Assembly (NCBI GenBank): GCA_030840885.1
Contig: JAVEDQ010000254.1
Span: forward strand, 1-5,767
Origin: Frankiaceae bacterium
GTDB taxonomy: Bacteria > Actinomycetota > Actinomycetes > Frankiales > Frankiaceae
Length of the DNA: 5,767 nucleotides
Direction: 5' to 3'
The number at the start of each line of letters is the position of its first letter. Within the stretch, counting starts at the first letter, position 1. The position numbers and the translations under genes were made by a program. This document shows positions 5,187-5,767 of this stretch, piece by piece. Below the pieces are notes generated by a model, which did not search any database, had not been told where the DNA came from, and saw nothing but the letters and a program-made list of their open reading frames with translations.

Positions 5187-5767
5187 CCGTGATCACCTCC
5201 ACCGTGGACCTGGGCCACGGCGTGCCCGATCACCGGGGCTAGTACACGCACGCCGTCACGGACCCCTCCCGTCGACCCGGGCAGGTTGACCACGATGGTG
5301 CGACCGGCGGTGCCCGCGACCCCGCGTGAGAGCACCGAGGTCGGCACCCGATCGCGATCGGCGGCCCGCAGGGTCTCGACGAGGCCGGCGGCGTCGCGTT
5401 CGAGGACCTGTCGGGTGGCCTCGGGGGTGTTGTCGCGGGGACTGAAGCCGGTGCCGCCGGTGGTGACGACGAGGTCGATGCCCTCGGCCACCGCCGTCCG
5501 GAGCGCGTCGACGATCGCATCGACGTCGTCGGGCACGAGGACGACGTCGCCCACGGCGAATCCGAGTTCGGTGAGCAGGCCGGCGAGCAGCGGGCCGCCG
5601 CGGTCGGGGTAAGTGCCGGCGGCGGCGCGGTCGGACACCGCGACGACGGCGGCGCGGGCACCGGCAGGAACGGTCGGCGAGGCGATGGGAGCGGGCGCCG
5701 GCACGACTGCGTCGTCTCGGCGCCACAGCCCGGTCTTGCCACCGGTCTTCTCCATCACGCGGACGTC
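5183..5767 (-). CDS. MoaC-MogA/MoaB fusion, molybdenum cofactor biosynthesis (N-terminal part outside window)
   Basis: The frame is open to the window edge. The first visible residues, DVRVMEKTGGKTGLW, are the characteristic C-terminal end of MoaC (cyclic pyranopterin monophosphate synthase). A Pro/Ala-rich linker of about 20 residues (visible 17-38) leads into a complete MogA/MoaB domain (about 39-190). There TTGGTGFSPRDNTPEAT spans 102-118 with the key Asp at 112, PDRGG is at 54-58, and SRGVAGTAGRTIVVNLPGS runs from 147 to 165. This domain binds molybdopterin and catalyses its adenylylation in MogA-type enzymes. The protein therefore joins an early and a late step of cofactor synthesis. Internal ATG 5755 or GTG 5758 are not taken as starts, because they would fall inside the MoaC tail and have no ribosome site in view. 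The MoaC active site lies outside the window. The stop overlaps the acetyltransferase start. Confidence 0.88.
   Translation of the reverse strand, partial: DVRVMEKTGGKTGLWRRDDAVVPAPAPIASPTVPAGARAAVVAVSDRAAAGTYPDRGGPLLAGLLTELGFAVGDVVLVPDDVDAIVDALRTAVAEGIDLVVTTGGTGFSPRDNTPEATRQVLERDAAGLVETLRAADRDRVPTSVLSRGVAGTAGRTIVVNLPGSTGGVRDGVRVLAPVIGHAVAQVHGGGDHG
5184..5200 (-). promoter_or_regulatory. Extended Shine-Dalgarno and CTG start of the acetyltransferase
   Basis: On the minus strand GGAGGTGATC (5200-5191) is a 10-base match to the complement of the 16S rRNA 3' tail. It lies inside the last codons of the mog part, with GGAGG ending nine bases before the CTG at 5186-5184. The CTG shares bases with the TGA stop of the upstream gene (5185-5183), the same geometry as the common ATGA overlap that couples translation. 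That CTG is the used start codon is inference. Confidence 0.65.

Noticed and set aside
5183..5758. Stand-alone MogA starting at GTG 5758 or ATG 5755
   Set aside because: The residues before and after are the MoaC C-terminal signature in the same frame, so these codons are internal to a fusion.
1..5767. CRISPR arrays, insertion sequences, attachment sites or prophage remnants
   Set aside because: No regularly spaced repeats, transposase or integrase motifs, or terminal inverted repeats were seen, and the tRNA has no duplicated 3' end within the window.

Overview
The window is GC-rich DNA (GC concentrated at third codon positions, long spurious open frames on both strands) and carries gene families typical of Actinomycetota: SepX/GlpR, DUF2630, an actinobacterial RimJ-like acetyltransferase and a MoaC-Mog fusion. 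A filamentous or rod-shaped high-GC actinobacterium fits best. Genus cannot be fixed from the sequence. Every supported gene, including the tRNA, lies on the minus strand, so transcription runs from position 5767 towards 1. No stretch longer than about 130 bases lacks a gene. The gaps are 1240-1366, 3227-3287, 3513-3634 and 4436-4559.

Right part (5767 to 3573, in reading order): the end of a bifunctional molybdenum-cofactor protein (C-terminal tail of MoaC fused to a MogA/MoaB domain) is followed, with a 4-base CTGA overlap, by a RimJ-type GNAT acetyltransferase. After a 124-base gap come a SepX/GlpR-type membrane protein of the division machinery, tRNA-Ala(CGC) 19 bases beyond its stop, and a strong hairpin that probably ends this transcript. 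This is the actinobacterial neighbourhood in which galU and a MoeA/gephyrin paralogue (Glp) usually sit further upstream, outside this window. Molybdopterin-type enzymes, an acetyltransferase and a division membrane protein therefore share one locus.

Middle (3512 to 1367): a small DUF2630 protein, then a two-transmembrane diguanylate cyclase with an extracytoplasmic helical sensor, HAMP-like linker, a cysteine-bearing GAF domain and a GGEEF cyclase domain with an intact RxxD inhibitory site.

Left part (1239 to 1): a probable two-gene operon of a VOC-fold (glyoxalase/dioxygenase superfamily) protein and a pirin, the latter cut by the window edge. A perfect 12-base palindrome lies directly before the VOC start. 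It resembles MarR-type operators and suggests inducible control, possibly by quinones, phenols or other electrophiles.

Most of the window is conserved, recognisable content and I do not see a wholly new system. The points most worth checking are the apparent CTG start of the acetyltransferase behind a 10-base match to the 16S rRNA tail, the MoaC-Mog fusion, the four-cysteine GAF of the cyclase, and the palindrome in front of the VOC-pirin pair.
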